NCBI GenBank assembly: GCA_019022495.1
Contig: JAFEKR010000005.1
Coordinates: 1,240,001-1,304,000 of the forward strand
DNA: 64,000 nt
Source: Epichloe hybrida
Taxonomy: Eukaryota > Ascomycota > Sordariomycetes > Hypocreales > Clavicipitaceae
Direction: 5' to 3'
In this document: positions 9,909-21,157 of the stretch, in pieces
Numbering within the stretch: the stretch's first letter is position 1
Layout: each line of letters opens with the position of its first letter
Program-made: the position numbers and the translations under genes
Notes under the pieces: model-generated
The model's input: the letters and a program-made list of their open reading frames with translations, nothing else
The model's database searches: none
What the model was told of the DNA's origin: nothing

Positions 9909-11311
9909 TTACAACCAGTACAGCGCAACGCCAGCGATAACCATGGCCAATGCGCTGGCGCTCGCCTTGCTACCGTGACTCTCGCCGTTGCTGTTCTTGT
10001 TGTTGCCGGTGCCGCAGTCCTGATTGAACGAGTTTGGCGGACAGTTGCTGGAAGAGGCAGAGCCACCCGAGCCGCCTGAACCAGATGCGCCTGAGCCTCC
10101 GCTTTTGCTGCCATCAACACCGCTGTGATCTTGTCCAGCAGCACCATTGCCGCCACCGGGGATGGTGGGCGCCGTCTGTTTGGAAGCATCGCCGCTTTGA
10201 GAAACAGATGCCTTGTCCTTCTTCAAGTCGAATCCGGTGCCTAGAAACGAAGCAAGGACAGTGTCTCCATTGCCGTCGATGATGGTGTCATTGGTTGCCT
10301 TGACGCTGCTATAAGTGTAGCTCTTGTTCTTGTTCGTGCCAGGGGCGTTCTTTGCATCGTAGCACTGGATGCTGACCTCGGAAAACGTGGCGTAGAAGTA
10401 ACCAACGTTCTTGATATCTGGAGCATTCCAGTCCATGACGCCACCGGCCCAGTTGACAGTACCCTTTTCGTTGGTGGCAGCACCGCCAGGCCAGACGGAT
10501 AGCTGGACACGAGCCGGGGTCTGCGGGTACATCCAGTTTTGCGACGTTTCGTTCCAGGTGTCCTTGCGCAGCTTGGTGCGGCCGACCTGACCGTCGACGA
10601 GCCATTCAATCTTGTCAGGAGTCCATCGGATTTCGTACTCGTGGAAGTTGTTGAATGTGTCGGACAAGGTAATGTTGCCAGAGTTGTGGTAGTTTATGAT
10701 GCCTTGGTAATAGTAATTAGTCTGGGCAGTTCCGAGGTCGACGCCAACGAATTCGTAGTCGATTTCGTCCTTGGTATCGGAGAGAAGAATGAAGGCGGTC
10801 ACAACCCCTCGACCACGAGCAGTCTTGAACTTGGCCTTGACATTACCATACCACATGTACGTGGTTGATGCAAGAACGGTTCCCACGCTACTCTTGGGCA
10901 TAGTCAGTAAGACGTTTCCATCAAACAACGCGGGCTCTCCCTGAGCGACCCAATCCTTTTTACTCGAGTCGCCCAAGTATTTGCCGGCATCGATAATGCT
11001 GTCCAGGTTGTTGAATTTAGTAGTTCGGTCCGAGCAAACGGGCGCGGGAACACAAGACGAAAGGTTGTATGACATGCGGGGATCACAGCCACCGAGGCAA
11101 AATGCACCAATACCACATTCGCCATATTCTACGCATTTGCGTCAGCCGCTGTACATTGCGAGTCATGTGCGTATTGTGTCACAAGTGGGGGCAAGTTTGA
11201 CTTACGAGAACAGCAAGGCAAATCCTGAGGGCATTTATTGTCGAGATTGCACTTTGCAGCCAGGACGGAGCAAGCCCCCAGCAGGGCGGCGAGAGCGACG
11301 GATCGCAACAT
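9909..11311 (-). CDS. CBM18-GH16 Crh-type chitin-glucan transglycosylase, GPI-anchored
   Basis: Exons 11311-11206 and 11128-9909 (intron donor GTAAGT, acceptor GCGTAG) give 441 aa. Layout: signal peptide (MLRSVALAALLGACSVLAA), an N-terminal chitin-binding CBM18/hevein domain with CPQDLPCCS split by the intron and then YGECGIGAFCLGGC, a GH16 catalytic domain with DEIDYE at residues 156-161, a Gly/Ser-rich linker, and a C-terminal hydrophobic GPI signal (SALAMVIAGVALYWL). In this family the nucleophile is the first Glu and the acid/base the second Glu of DExDxE. Crh enzymes attach chitin to beta-glucan in the cell wall. The CBM18 makes it Crh2/Utr2-like rather than Crh1-like. All key residues are present, so an active wall enzyme is expected. 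Confidence 0.92.
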
Positions 11312-13011
11312 ATTGCGAGAGAGGGGAGGTTATGTTCTTTTGATGGTCGAAATATTCGTGTATGAGAAATAAAGGTTGAGGCTCCGCTACGGGTTTCAAG
11401 ATTTCAAGGCGTGCAACGACGAGATATTCGACAGAAATTTGGAAAGCGCGTCTTGTCGACGAGGAAGCAGTTGACTATATTGGGATATTAGGTCGTCCGT
11501 CACGGGTGGGTTCGGGAAAGAGGAAACTCGGAGATGTAATGTCAATCAAAGACGAGAGAGCAACGAGTCCGCAACGAGGTCCGCAACGAGAAGCGAATGG
11601 AATCGGTCGAGAAGAAAACGAGAGCAAAGAGCAACGGCCGAGACTATCAAAGCTTCCTCGGGGCAGTCCACGACAAAGGAGGAGAGTGTGGGACTGTCCT
11701 GGCCGCCCGCTGCGTTTGGATCGACAACCGAGAGAAGCGTGCAAGGAGTGAAGAATAGAAAAGGACAATAACAACAACAATATGGAGACGCAGACGCGAG
11801 AAGGCGAGAAGGCAGTGGCGGGATGGGGGCCGCCCAACAAACCACAGACGAGCAAGCATCAATCCACGTTAGTCGTTAGTCCGTTACATGTCATGTGTGC
11901 TCCGTGACCCCGTCAGAACTAGCCGCAACGCTCGCAACGCTCGCAACGCTCGCAACGCTTTGGTCGTGTGAGACTCGACATCAACCCCCATCAGCCCCCA
12001 CGCCAGACCAACTTGAGCATGTCTCGCCCTTGGCGTCTGTCTTGTTTCTGCTTCTGAAGTTCCGAGCTGACTGACACCCGGCTCACAAGCGTCTGGTCTG
12101 CAGCCCGAAATAGCACACGGTGATGCGAACCAGACTCAGACTGCCAGACCCGAATGTTTGCTGCACCATCGCCGCCTGTTTGACAGCAGATAGATTACTT
12201 TTGTTACTTTTGTACGCGCAGCGCAGCCATCCGCAGCCATCCAAAACTCGGCAATCAAGCCTGCACCAGAGGAATAGACCGATTGAACGACCATCTTCTG
12301 TGACACCGGGACGCACATCCCAACAGCCCAACCGCAGAGGAATGAAGCGTGACAGGTTCTGCATCGGGGAAAAAGGAAATAAATCGGCCCAGGCCAGGGA
12401 TCCCTTGCTCCTCCTGTTCGGCCTTCCGCTGCGGGGAAGCAAATTATCCAAATTATCCTTTTGCTGTTTTCAAACTGCCCTGCACATTTTACCAAATAGG
12501 AAAGATTTCTCCCCGTTTGCTACTCCTTGAATTTTCATGGCATCTTTATGTACAACGCCCACATCATCGCCATAGTCCTCATTTTAACATCATGTCCAAC
12601 CGCTTCCTAGGTTGAAAGGGAACAACAGAGGGTTTTTTTTTTTTTTGGTGGAAATTAAGTAGGGGGGCGAGATTTTGCTGCAGCTCCTTCTCGGACAGGC
12701 ACAGGGTTCACAATGGATGCGTCATTGGATGCGTCACATTTCCATGTAAATCTCCATCTTGGCCAGTGCTCGCAAACACGCAGCAACGGATTTTTGATGA
12801 TGCAGCAGCTAAGCCTGAACCTCTAAGCCTGAACCTCTAAGGCTCGAGAGAATCCGAGATGATGACGTTACTGACTGCTGTACAATATCACGTGACTAGG
12901 GCACCTCTGGATTCGGGGTAAAGGGCACAGAGCCAGCTGGCATCGGGAGCATCACGAGACTTGGAATTGCACACCTACAAGGGTAGTTAGAGTCAGACCC
13001 ACAGGTCTTGT
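11312..13011. other. Gene-free region between the GH16 gene and a transposon relic
   Basis: 1.7 kb with no supported gene. The left part is the GH16 promoter. A GCTCGCAAC 9-bp tandem array lies around 11927-11960. ORFs on both strands overlap each other and encode low-complexity Ser/Leu/Arg-rich sequence. An 11-bp direct repeat (GCCTGAACCTCTAA) occurs near 12815-12841. Confidence 0.4.
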
Positions 13012-14384
13012 CAGGGGGGGGGGGGGATGTATCGTGACCGAGCCACATGACCTTTCGGGGGGGGTCCGAGGCCTTGTTGATCCGTTGAATATGATGATTT
13101 GAAGGTCTTGTGGCTGCATTAAAGCTTGTAAAATTGACGGATTTGATGATGTTAATGACGATTATATTAATAGAATCTAATATGATGTGTGATAGCCATT
13201 AGCGGCAATAATAGCCTCGCAACAGTCAGGTATGCTCCTGACTAGCTGAATAAGATAATCTAAGGGCACCGCGTTCTAAGCCTCTCTTATTATAATTCAA
13301 AGATAATTATATGAGGGTGCCTCTTGCGGATAATGTTATTGAATCCAATCCTTTATCCAATTCCACACATTTTCTATTAGGTTTAAATTAGGTGAATAAG
13401 GTAGCCACGAAATTATACGAATTCCTTGTTCTTAAAGTTTAATAGATATTAAATTCGATAAGTGGCCTAGGGCATTATCTTGCATTAGTAAATGATTAGA
13501 ATAAAATCTAATCTAACTATTAATTAGTAGTATATATTGTTAAATGTATAATTTAGCATTAATAGTTCCCTATTCCTTTTCCTAGAAAAGAAAAGGACCC
13601 TTTCCTGCTTATATAGAAAAGCAACCCTAAAACATAAAGCCCTTCCTTTTATAACTTTATTTAATAATATAAGTTAGGTTAAGGGCTTCTTTAATCCTTT
13701 AAGTTATAAAGCTAACCCTATAGCTGCCAGGATTAATCCAAGATTCGTCTGACCAAAGGACCTTAGCCTAATTATACAAGGACTAAGACCTATGATCAAG
13801 AGCCTATTATAATCGCTTTTGATAATTAGCTTCTAATATTAGGGGCTTGACTAGGGCTTGATATTATTAGAAGCCATGCTTTTGAAGGGTATAATAGATA
13901 TAATATTGACTAACATTCCAACTAAGGGCTAAGGGAATTTGCTCATATGTTAGTAGGTAAGCTTCCTTGCTGCTTATAATGAATTTAATAAGTTAATTAA
14001 TGTGGGCTTCTATTAACTTTGAAGGACGACCTGGCTGACGTTTTGGACCTCCTGTTGTTGAAATTGAATATCGAACTTGGCGTACAGAAAGACCTAAAAT
14101 CTCAGAGATCCGTAAGTATAACTAAGACAACGAAGTAGCCGGGCTTCCTTGCGTTAGATTTCTGATGAATCTGACCGCCGACCGTATGACTTATCTTCTG
14201 ACATTGATAAATTCGATGCTAGAGGTCTTCAAATTGATAAATTCAATGCTAGAGGTCTTCAAATTGATAAATTCGATGCTAGAGGTCTTCAGATTGATGA
14301 CTTCTGCAGCTAGCGATGATAGCAGCGATAGAAGCCTCTAGAATCTAGCTAGCTAGGTGGGTCGGGTACGAGAAGACCCCCCTG
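13012..14384 (-). mobile_element. Tc1-type (DD34E) transposon relic, RIP-degraded
   Basis: The minus strand encodes a decayed Tc1-type transposase. The N-terminal HTH side is near 14110-13950 (GGPKRQPGRPSK; SKEAYLLTYEQIPLAL). The catalytic residues are recognisable: VLWSDESW (~13770), MQDNALGH (~13480) and SPNLNLIENVW (~13360). The last two are 34 residues apart, the Tc1 spacing. Many TAA/TAG stops interrupt the frame and the element is TA-rich, the signature of C-to-T mutation as caused by RIP. Imperfect terminal inverted repeats start CAGGGGGG at 13012 and end CCCCCCTG at 14384, with partially matching inner parts (ATCGTGACCGAGCCAC against CTCGTACCCGACCCAC). No TA target duplication is evident. 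The element is inactive. Confidence 0.8.
14203..14308. repeat. 30-bp tandem repeat in the transposon end
   Basis: Three full copies of a 30-bp unit (ATTGATAAATTCGATGCTAG then AGGTCTTCAA, with single-base variants) at 14203-14232, 14233-14262 and 14263-14292, plus a partial fourth. They lie at the transposase 5' side, where subterminal repeats of Tc1-like elements would bind transposase. That role is inferred. Confidence 0.85.
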
Positions 14385-14907
14385 CAGGGCACCCGCCCCG
14401 GTGACATTATTTCCCCCTGAGAATCTGTGGCTTTGCTTGCTGCTGGCCGGGGCCGGGGCTGGGGCTGCTTAGCAATGCTGGCACGCGGACTGGCGAATGA
14501 TTGTCTGATGCCTCGGTCGAGCCGGTGTCTGGCCCTCAGGCTCGGTCCATGACATCAGCAATTTTCACATGTCACGAGTGCGGCTGTGGGCTACGTGCTA
14601 CGTCGAGAATAAGAGACCACCTGATGCACATGATGCTTATTAATGCTTGATCCAGAATCCAGTTGCCAGCGCCAGTGCACCTCTCCCCCACAAGTTCACA
14701 AGTTCCGGGGAATGAACTGGCCTGCCCTGCGTGCCGGATGCCGGAGGACATGCCTTATTTGGGGAGGCTTGGCTGCCAAACAAATTGGCTTTTGGGCGCA
14801 TGTGATTGTCGTGCGATGCCGACTCGCTGTGAATTTAAACCCATGCCCATATGCATACGTGCCTCGTTTCCGGCCAACCCGTTGCCTCTTCTTCCCTATT
14901 TCTCACC
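14385..14907. promoter_or_regulatory. Upstream region of the b5-ACAD gene
   Basis: About 500 bp between the transposon relic and the CAT microsatellite. Short GC-rich tandem bits (GGGGCCGGGGCTGGGG near 14448) are visible. No gene was seen. It should contain the promoter of the gene starting at 15025. Confidence 0.4.

Positions 14908-14973
<66 letters not shown>
14908..14973. repeat. (CAT)22 microsatellite in the b5-ACAD leader
   Basis: Twenty-two uninterrupted CAT triplets end about 50 bp upstream of the ATG at 15025, so they probably lie in the 5' leader or core promoter. One frame would read as poly-His, but no coding sequence runs through it. Confidence 0.95.
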
Positions 14974-14976
<3 letters not shown>

Positions 14977-15024
14977 CGTCGTGTTTTTCCATTAGCGGCA
15001 CAATTCACATTCAGTCAGCCCATC

Positions 15025-16780
15025 ATGTCAAAGACATTCACCACGAGCGACGTCGCGTCGCATAACAAGGGCGACGACATGTACATTATTGTCGATGGTG
15101 ACGTGTACGACATCACCAAGTTCCAAGATGAACATCCTGGTAAGTTCTGCGTCCTTCTTCTTCTTCCTCTTCTCCTCCTCCACCTTCTACTTCTTCCTCG
15201 CGCTTTCGCGCTTTCCATTCAACCCTCCTGCGAGATGCTGACTCATCTTCTCTTCACGACTTGCAGGCGGCAAAAAGATTCTCGCTCGTGTCGCTGGAAA
15301 GGACGCCTCCAAGATCTTTTGGAAATACCACAACGAGGGCATCCTCAAAAAGTACAAGGGCAAGCTGCAGGTCGGCTCGCTCGACACCAAACCCAAGGCT
15401 GAACCCAAGCCCGAGCCCAAGCCCAAGCCCGCTGCTGCTCCGGCTCCCAAGAAGCAGGCACCCTCCAGCTCGAGCGATGAGCAAGCGGAAGCCCTCGAGC
15501 CATTTGGCGACATGATTCCCTTTGCCGATCCCTCGTGGTATCAGGGCAACCACTCGCCCTACTTTAATGAGACGCACGCTGCTCTCCGTGCCGAGGTTCG
15601 TGAGTGGATGGAGAATGAAATTGAGCCCAATGTTACTGAGTGGGACGAGGCCAAGCGCGTGCCCGAGGAAATCTACAAGGAGATGGGTCGTCGTGGATAT
15701 CTTGCCGGTCTCTTGGGCGTCCATTATCCCACTCAGTACGTCCCCGATGGCGTCAAGTCTGTTCCCACCGAGAGCTGGGATCTCTTCCACGAGATGCTTC
15801 TCACTGATGAGTTGTCCCGCGCCGGCTCTGGTGGTTTCGTCTGGAACTTGATCGGAGGTTTCGGAATCGGCTGCCCCCCCATCATGAAGTTTGGTTCCCA
15901 AGCCCTCAAGGATCGCATCATGCCCGGCATCCTGGCCGGTGACAAGCGTGTCTGCTTGGCCATTACCGAGCCCGATGCCGGTAGTGATGTTGCCAACCTG
16001 ACGTGTGAGGCCAAGCTCAGCGAGGATGGCAAGCACTTCATCGTCAACGGTGAGAAGAAGTGGATCACTAACGGTATCTGGGCCGACTACTTCACCACTG
16101 CTGTCCGAACTGGCGGCGAGGGCATGAACGGCGTCAGTCTGCTGCTCATTGAGCGTGGTCCCGGTGTCAGCACCCGCCGCATGGACTGTCAAGGTGTGTG
16201 GTCCTCCGGAACCACCTACATCACCTTTGAGGATGTCAAGGTCCCGGTGGAGAACCTGCTCGGCAAGAAGGACAAGGGCTTCGGTGTCATCATGACCAAC
16301 TTCAACCACGAGCGTATCGGCATCATCATTCAGTGCTTGCGCTTCTCCCGCGTCTGCTACGAGGAGTCCGTCAAGTACGCCAACAAGCGCCGCACCTTTG
16401 GCAAGAAGCTCATTGAGCACCCCGTCATCCGCATGAAGCTCGCTCACATGGCTCGTCAAATTGAAGCTTCCTACAACTGGCTCGAGAGCATGATTTACCA
16501 GTGCCAGAAGATGGGCGAGCACGAGGCCATGCTTCGTCTGGGTGGACCTATTGCTGGTCTCAAGGCTCAATCGACCGTCACCTTTGAGTTCTGCGCTCGT
16601 GAGGCTTCGCAGATATTCGGTGGTCTGTCATACTCGCGCGGTGGCCAGGGTGGCAAGGTCGAGCGCCTGTATCGAGACGTCAGGGCCTATGCTATCCCTG
16701 GTGGTAGCGAAGAGATCATGTTGGATCTGAGCATGAGACAGTCTTTGAAGGTTGCTCAGATCATGGGCATGAAACTGTAA
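15025..16780 (+). CDS. Cytochrome b5 / acyl-CoA dehydrogenase fusion
   Basis: Exons 15025-15139 and 15267-16780 (donor GTAAGT, acceptor TTGCAG) give 542 aa. Residues 1-~78 are a cytochrome b5 domain with heme-ligand histidines His37 (EHPGG, split by the intron) and His60 (FWKYHNEG). A Lys/Pro/Glu/Ala-rich linker follows, then a full FAD acyl-CoA dehydrogenase domain from ~residue 130. ACAD signatures are LAITEPDAGSDV, VNGEKKWITNG, KRRTFGKKL and RLYRDVRAYAIPGGSEE. The usual medium-chain catalytic Glu position is Gly here (PGGSEE, ~residue 517). The base is probably Glu387 in NHERIG, as in long-chain and isovaleryl-CoA dehydrogenases. No mitochondrial presequence or PTS1 is obvious. The family oxidises acyl-CoA; chain length and the b5 partner are unknown. 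Confidence 0.92.
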
Positions 16781-17812
16781 AGCGTCCGTGAAACGAGCGA
16801 GGCACAGGGTTTTTGCTTTTTTTTTCATAAAAGTACCGAGGCTGTTGACGGCGTAAAATGCCATGACTCCATCTCATTGTATGACTTGAATGGGTGTTTG
16901 ACACATTTCTTCTGCTTTTTCTTGTTATATTCCCTCAATTCGTTCTTCACATGTATATACTCCTGTATTTATTTGATCTCTAACGTGGCATATGGAAGGA
17001 TGATCAGATTTATCTTAAAGAGCCGTATGTGCGAGATGAAAATCTTGAGATGGGCTGTGTTCAACTCGCTCAATCCCCAATCATCTGTGATTACATGTAG
17101 GCGGGAGTTTCACGGTATGCCAAGAATGCCAAGATTCATGATACAAGATACAAGATACGAGGTACAAGGTACACGCACGGAGCGATCCCGCGATCACGTG
17201 ACCTGATCTAGCAATGCTGCAGCTGCAGCTGGCCCGCACATCACCAAACGTTTGCCTGGCTGTGCTGAATCGGACGGAATCCTCGCGCTTCACCACAACC
17301 ACAACCTCTGTCTGCACTTCCTCCACCAACGAGTCTGCTCGCACACGCACACTAGGGCTCTGCGCCTCAAACAAACGACATACTCACACCAGGTATCGGA
17401 ACATTGACGAAGCCGTGAACCCAGCGGCCAAACAATTCGGCGGCCAGCTCTGTCAAACGGGCCGTTGTTCCCTTTTTAATTTTGCACAAAACCCTCCTCT
17501 GTCCGAAAACGACTTGCCCACGACTTGCCCACGGCACGTCCACGGCACGTCCACGGCACGTCCAAGGCACGTCCACAAACCCAGTCTCCTTCCCCTTCCC
17601 TCCCTCCTCGGCCCGCCCTTGGTATTCTAAACGGTCGACATCAACCACCGCACACCACCGCACACCACCGCACCACCGCAGTCAACTCTCCCGGCCACGA
17701 AATCAGCTCCGCTAGAGAGCGTGTCTTGTGGCAGCTTTGCACGACACACGTGCACGTTCTTACCACAACCGTTTACGACTCGTGGTCCTCCTACTCCTAT
17801 ACTCTTTTCAAA
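16781..17812. promoter_or_regulatory. b5-ACAD 3' flank and DHH1 promoter/leader
   Basis: No gene was seen. Short tandem blocks occur: GATACAAGATAC-type units at ~17136-17171, 11-bp GGCACGTCCAC units at ~17530-17575, and CACCGCACAC units at ~17645-17680. Two CACGTG-like sites (TCACGTGA at ~17195; CACACGTGCAC at ~17746) are E-box-type candidates for DHH1. Confidence 0.4.
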
Positions 17813-19536
17813 ATGACAGATCAGCTGGTAGATCAGCTGCGAAGCACACAACTTAGGTCCGTTCATGTTCATGTGGCAGATGCTGAACTGCGTAGTAGAG
17901 GAGCAATCGCAATTCTTGCAGTATTGTTGCCTTTCATTGACTGACGTCGGCTTTTTTTTTTTTTTTTTTTTTGAATTTGCAGCGATGGCGTCCCTCCACA
18001 GAACGACGACTGGAAAAAGAACCTGAAGCTTCCTGCCAAGGATAACAGACAACAAACAGAGGTATGCAGATGCTCAGAAACATGAAGTTGGTTTCATTTG
18101 GACTAAAGAGGATCTGTTCCCTCTGTGTTTTTGTTCAGGATGTGACGAAAACGAAAGGCTTGGAATTCGAAAATTTTGCGTTAAAACGAGACTTGCTCAT
18201 GGGCATCTTCGAAGCTGGTTTCGAAAAGCCCTCGCCGATCCAGGAAGAAGCTATTCCCGTTGCCCTGACCGGACGGGACATCTTGGCCAGAGCAAAGAAT
18301 GGAACGGGCAAGACGGCGGCTTTTGTTATCCCCACCCTGGAGCGCATCAATCCCAAGGTGTCAAAGATACAATGTTTAATTCTCGTCCCTACTCGTGAGC
18401 TTGCCATGCAGACGTCGCAGGTTTGCAAGACTCTTGGCAAGCACCTGGGCATCAATGTCATGGTCACCACCGGCGGTACCGGTTTGCGTGATGACATCCT
18501 GCGTCTGCAGGAGCCCGTTCACATCGTCGTCGGAACACCCGGCCGAATCCTCGATCTCGCTGGAAAGAATGTTGCCGACCTGAGCGAATGCCCCATGTTC
18601 ATCATGGACGAGGCGGATAAGCTTCTCTCAGTCGAATTCACCCCTGTCATCGAACAGCTCCTTCAGTTCCACCCCAAAGACCGCCAGGTCATGCTCTTCT
18701 CCGCTACCTTCCCCCTCTCGGTCAAGGATTTCTCCGACAAGAACATGGTCTCCCCTTATGAGATCAACCTCATGGACGAACTCACCCTCCGCGGCATCAC
18801 CCAATACTATGCTTTCGTTGAGGAAAAGCAAAAGGTTCATTGCTTGAACACACTCTTTTCCAAGCTCCAAATCAACCAATCCATCATCTTCTGCAACTCA
18901 ACCAACCGAGTCGAGCTTCTCGCCAAAAAGATCACCGAGCTGGGTTATTCATGCTTCTACAGCCACGCTAGAATGCAGCAGCAGGCCCGCAACCGCGTCT
19001 TCCACGATTTTCGCAATGGCGTTTGTCGAAACCTGGTGTGCTCTGATCTCCTCACCCGTGGTATCGATATTCAGGCTGTCAATGTTGTCATCAATTTTGA
19101 TTTTCCCAAGAACGCCGAGACATATCTACATCGCATTGGTCGATCCGGCCGTTATGGCCATCTTGGTCTGGCTATCAACCTGATCAATTGGGACGACCGT
19201 TTCAACCTCTACAACATCGAGAGGGACCTGGGTACTGAAATCCAGCCCATTCCCTCGAGCATCGATAAGAGCCTCTACGTTTACGAGAATCCGGACTCCA
19301 TCCCCCGACCAATTTCCAACCTTCCAAAAAACGCCCAGCAGCCTCTTCAGCAGGGCACGTTTCCTCAGCAACCCATGCCACAGCAGCACGGAAACTGGCA
19401 GAGCCAGAATGCCCACCACAACAACTTTAACGGTGGCCGTGGTCGTGGTCGTGGTCGTGGCTACCGAGGACGCGGGAGCGGTGGCGGAGGCGGCGCTGGT
19501 CGCGGTCGCGGCCAACTTCGCGAAGCCCAATCATAG
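17813..19536 (+). CDS. DHH1: DEAD-box RNA helicase Dhh1/Ste13 (DDX6 family)
   Basis: Exons 17813-17856, 17983-18061 and 18139-19536 give 506 aa. Introns begin GTCCGT and GTATGC; the first ends in a long T-tract. All helicase motifs are present: Q-motif [10 protein letters not shown], motif I NGTGKT (95-100), PTRELA (125-130), TPGR, DEAD (198-201), SAT (229-231), and HRIGRSGR in the second RecA domain. The N-terminal [15 protein letters not shown] with downstream TKGLEFENF and the [13 protein letters not shown] segment are Dhh1 hallmarks. The C-terminus is Gln/Asn/Pro-rich and then RGG-rich ([14 protein letters not shown]). Dhh1 activates decapping and represses translation in cytoplasmic P-bodies. 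The tail fits RNA binding and condensate formation. Identity is secure, and the short first exons are set by frame and family fit. Confidence 0.97.
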
Positions 19537-21157
19537 CTTCATTCCATGTTGGAGGGGGGGGGGAGGGCAGAAACGTGGGTAGTGATGTGAGGCGGCGGGT
19601 GCTTCTTTGCACTCATCTCCGTCCTAGTTTGAGGGAGTTGGGGTCGACAGATGTGCACAACGAAGGGAGTCGATTCATCTTTTTTATTTATTTGTTGGAT
19701 TGTACATTATTCGCACGTTTTTCGGGGGCGAATTGGCGGAAACGGCGAAGCGGACTTGATTTGCTCTTCTGGCTGACATGGGCCTTTGTCAGGCTTCACG
19801 CCAGAACCATATCCTTTCCCCTTAGCGTGCACCTTTTTCTTTCCGGCGCACTCTGGAAGAAGGACCGACATTCCGAGACCAATGTGCTCTCTCGGACGAG
19901 GATTTTGCCATTCCTTCTCATTCTTTCATTCTCATATCCGACTCCGATTCTGCATTGGCTCAGCAGTCGTTTTTTTGATCCCCTGTCTGACTTGTGGTAA
20001 TTCCCTTTTGGGTTGACTCTGAGATGGAATATGATGCCGGGAGATGTTTGCCTACATGTTTCCCGCGAAGCGTGCATTATACGAAACGACGAAAAACAAG
20101 TTTGAAACCAAAAGAGGGATTTGCAGCACACATGTCATGGACACAAAAAGACGCAGCTGTGGCAAACTTATTGGCGTAGCTACTGCATTGGACTGGTGTT
20201 CGCTACGAGAGCTGGGCGAAGAGGCGTATCAGGTTATCATTGTGGATATCATTCTTCTCCTTTTTTTTTTTTTTTCCCTTGTCTTGTCTCGTCTCTCGAG
20301 AAGCTGGAACCAAAGTTCTGACAACTTGTGGTACATGGGAATGGTAGGGAAACAGGACGACGGGTCGGGGATAGCGGGGGCTATGATACCACTTATGACA
20401 CTACGTTTACGAGCAGGGCCGGATCTGGTTTCGACTGAAATGCCATGGGGAAAAGGCATCAGAAGGGGTTGGGGGGGGGGCTTGAACTCTGGCAGGCGGA
20501 CCAGACAAACACTGGACGACTCGGATGATTTATCTGGGCAATGTGTTTCTCTCAGACACGGATATGTGAGAGGGCAAGTTTACACACGGGAGTCTGAGGA
20601 GCAAGTTGGGGGCGAGGAAGGAAAGGAACTAAAACTTTCTAAAAAAAAAAAGCTTTTTTTTTTCTTTGGGACAGGACGCTGGGCTGGCTGGACAGCTTTC
20701 GGATCAGTCGTGGCTAGACGGGGAAGTGAGCATTTGCGGCCAGATATGGCGACATGTTTCTCGATAGCAGAGGGGCTGATGAGATGAACAGCAGCAGCAG
20801 CAGTAGCAGTAGCAGTCTAGCAATAAGAAGAACAATTCTGTCTCACTCTTGTCCAGCATGATGAGTGGCAGTCATGATCATGGTTGGCAAAGTCGGACGT
20901 GCGTGAGATGTAAGCTTACACATGTCCAGGACGCAGAGTAGGCAAAATAAAAATAAAAACATGCAAGGAAACTAAGAAGATTACAAACTCGGCCTTGTGT
21001 AATTATTATTTCCTAGTGGATTGGGAGCCGGTTAAAAAGTCCCTTTTGCGAAAGCCACGCACTGGATTTATCTTTCATGGTTCACTAGGGAGTAACTACG
21101 GAGTAACTACGGAGTAACTACGGAGCACAAGGTGGCCGTGTCTGAATGAAAAGAAGC
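19537..21157. other. Intergenic region between DHH1 and the proline-rich gene (convergent)
   Basis: 1.6 kb between two 3' ends. Poly-G (19554-19563, 20471-20480), poly-T and poly-A tracts, a GCAGCA/GTAGCA microsatellite (~20788-20818), and an ACTACGGAGTA tandem (21091-21128) are visible. An ORF at 20044-20787 shows no family features and runs through homopolymers. No RNA gene was recognised. Confidence 0.4.

Noticed and set aside
14203..14308. CRISPR-like array
   Set aside because: Direct tandem repeats with no spacers inside a eukaryotic transposon relic.
14851..15402. ORF with a long poly-His run
   Set aside because: Created by the CAT microsatellite. It reads through the b5-ACAD start and intron in the wrong frame.
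15254..16570. 438-aa minus-strand ORF
   Set aside because: Antisense shadow of the ACAD domain, which has full conserved motifs on the plus strand.
20044..20787. 247-aa ORF downstream of DHH1
   Set aside because: Runs through poly-T and poly-A tracts, composition is random-like, no domain; it lies in a convergent 3' gap.
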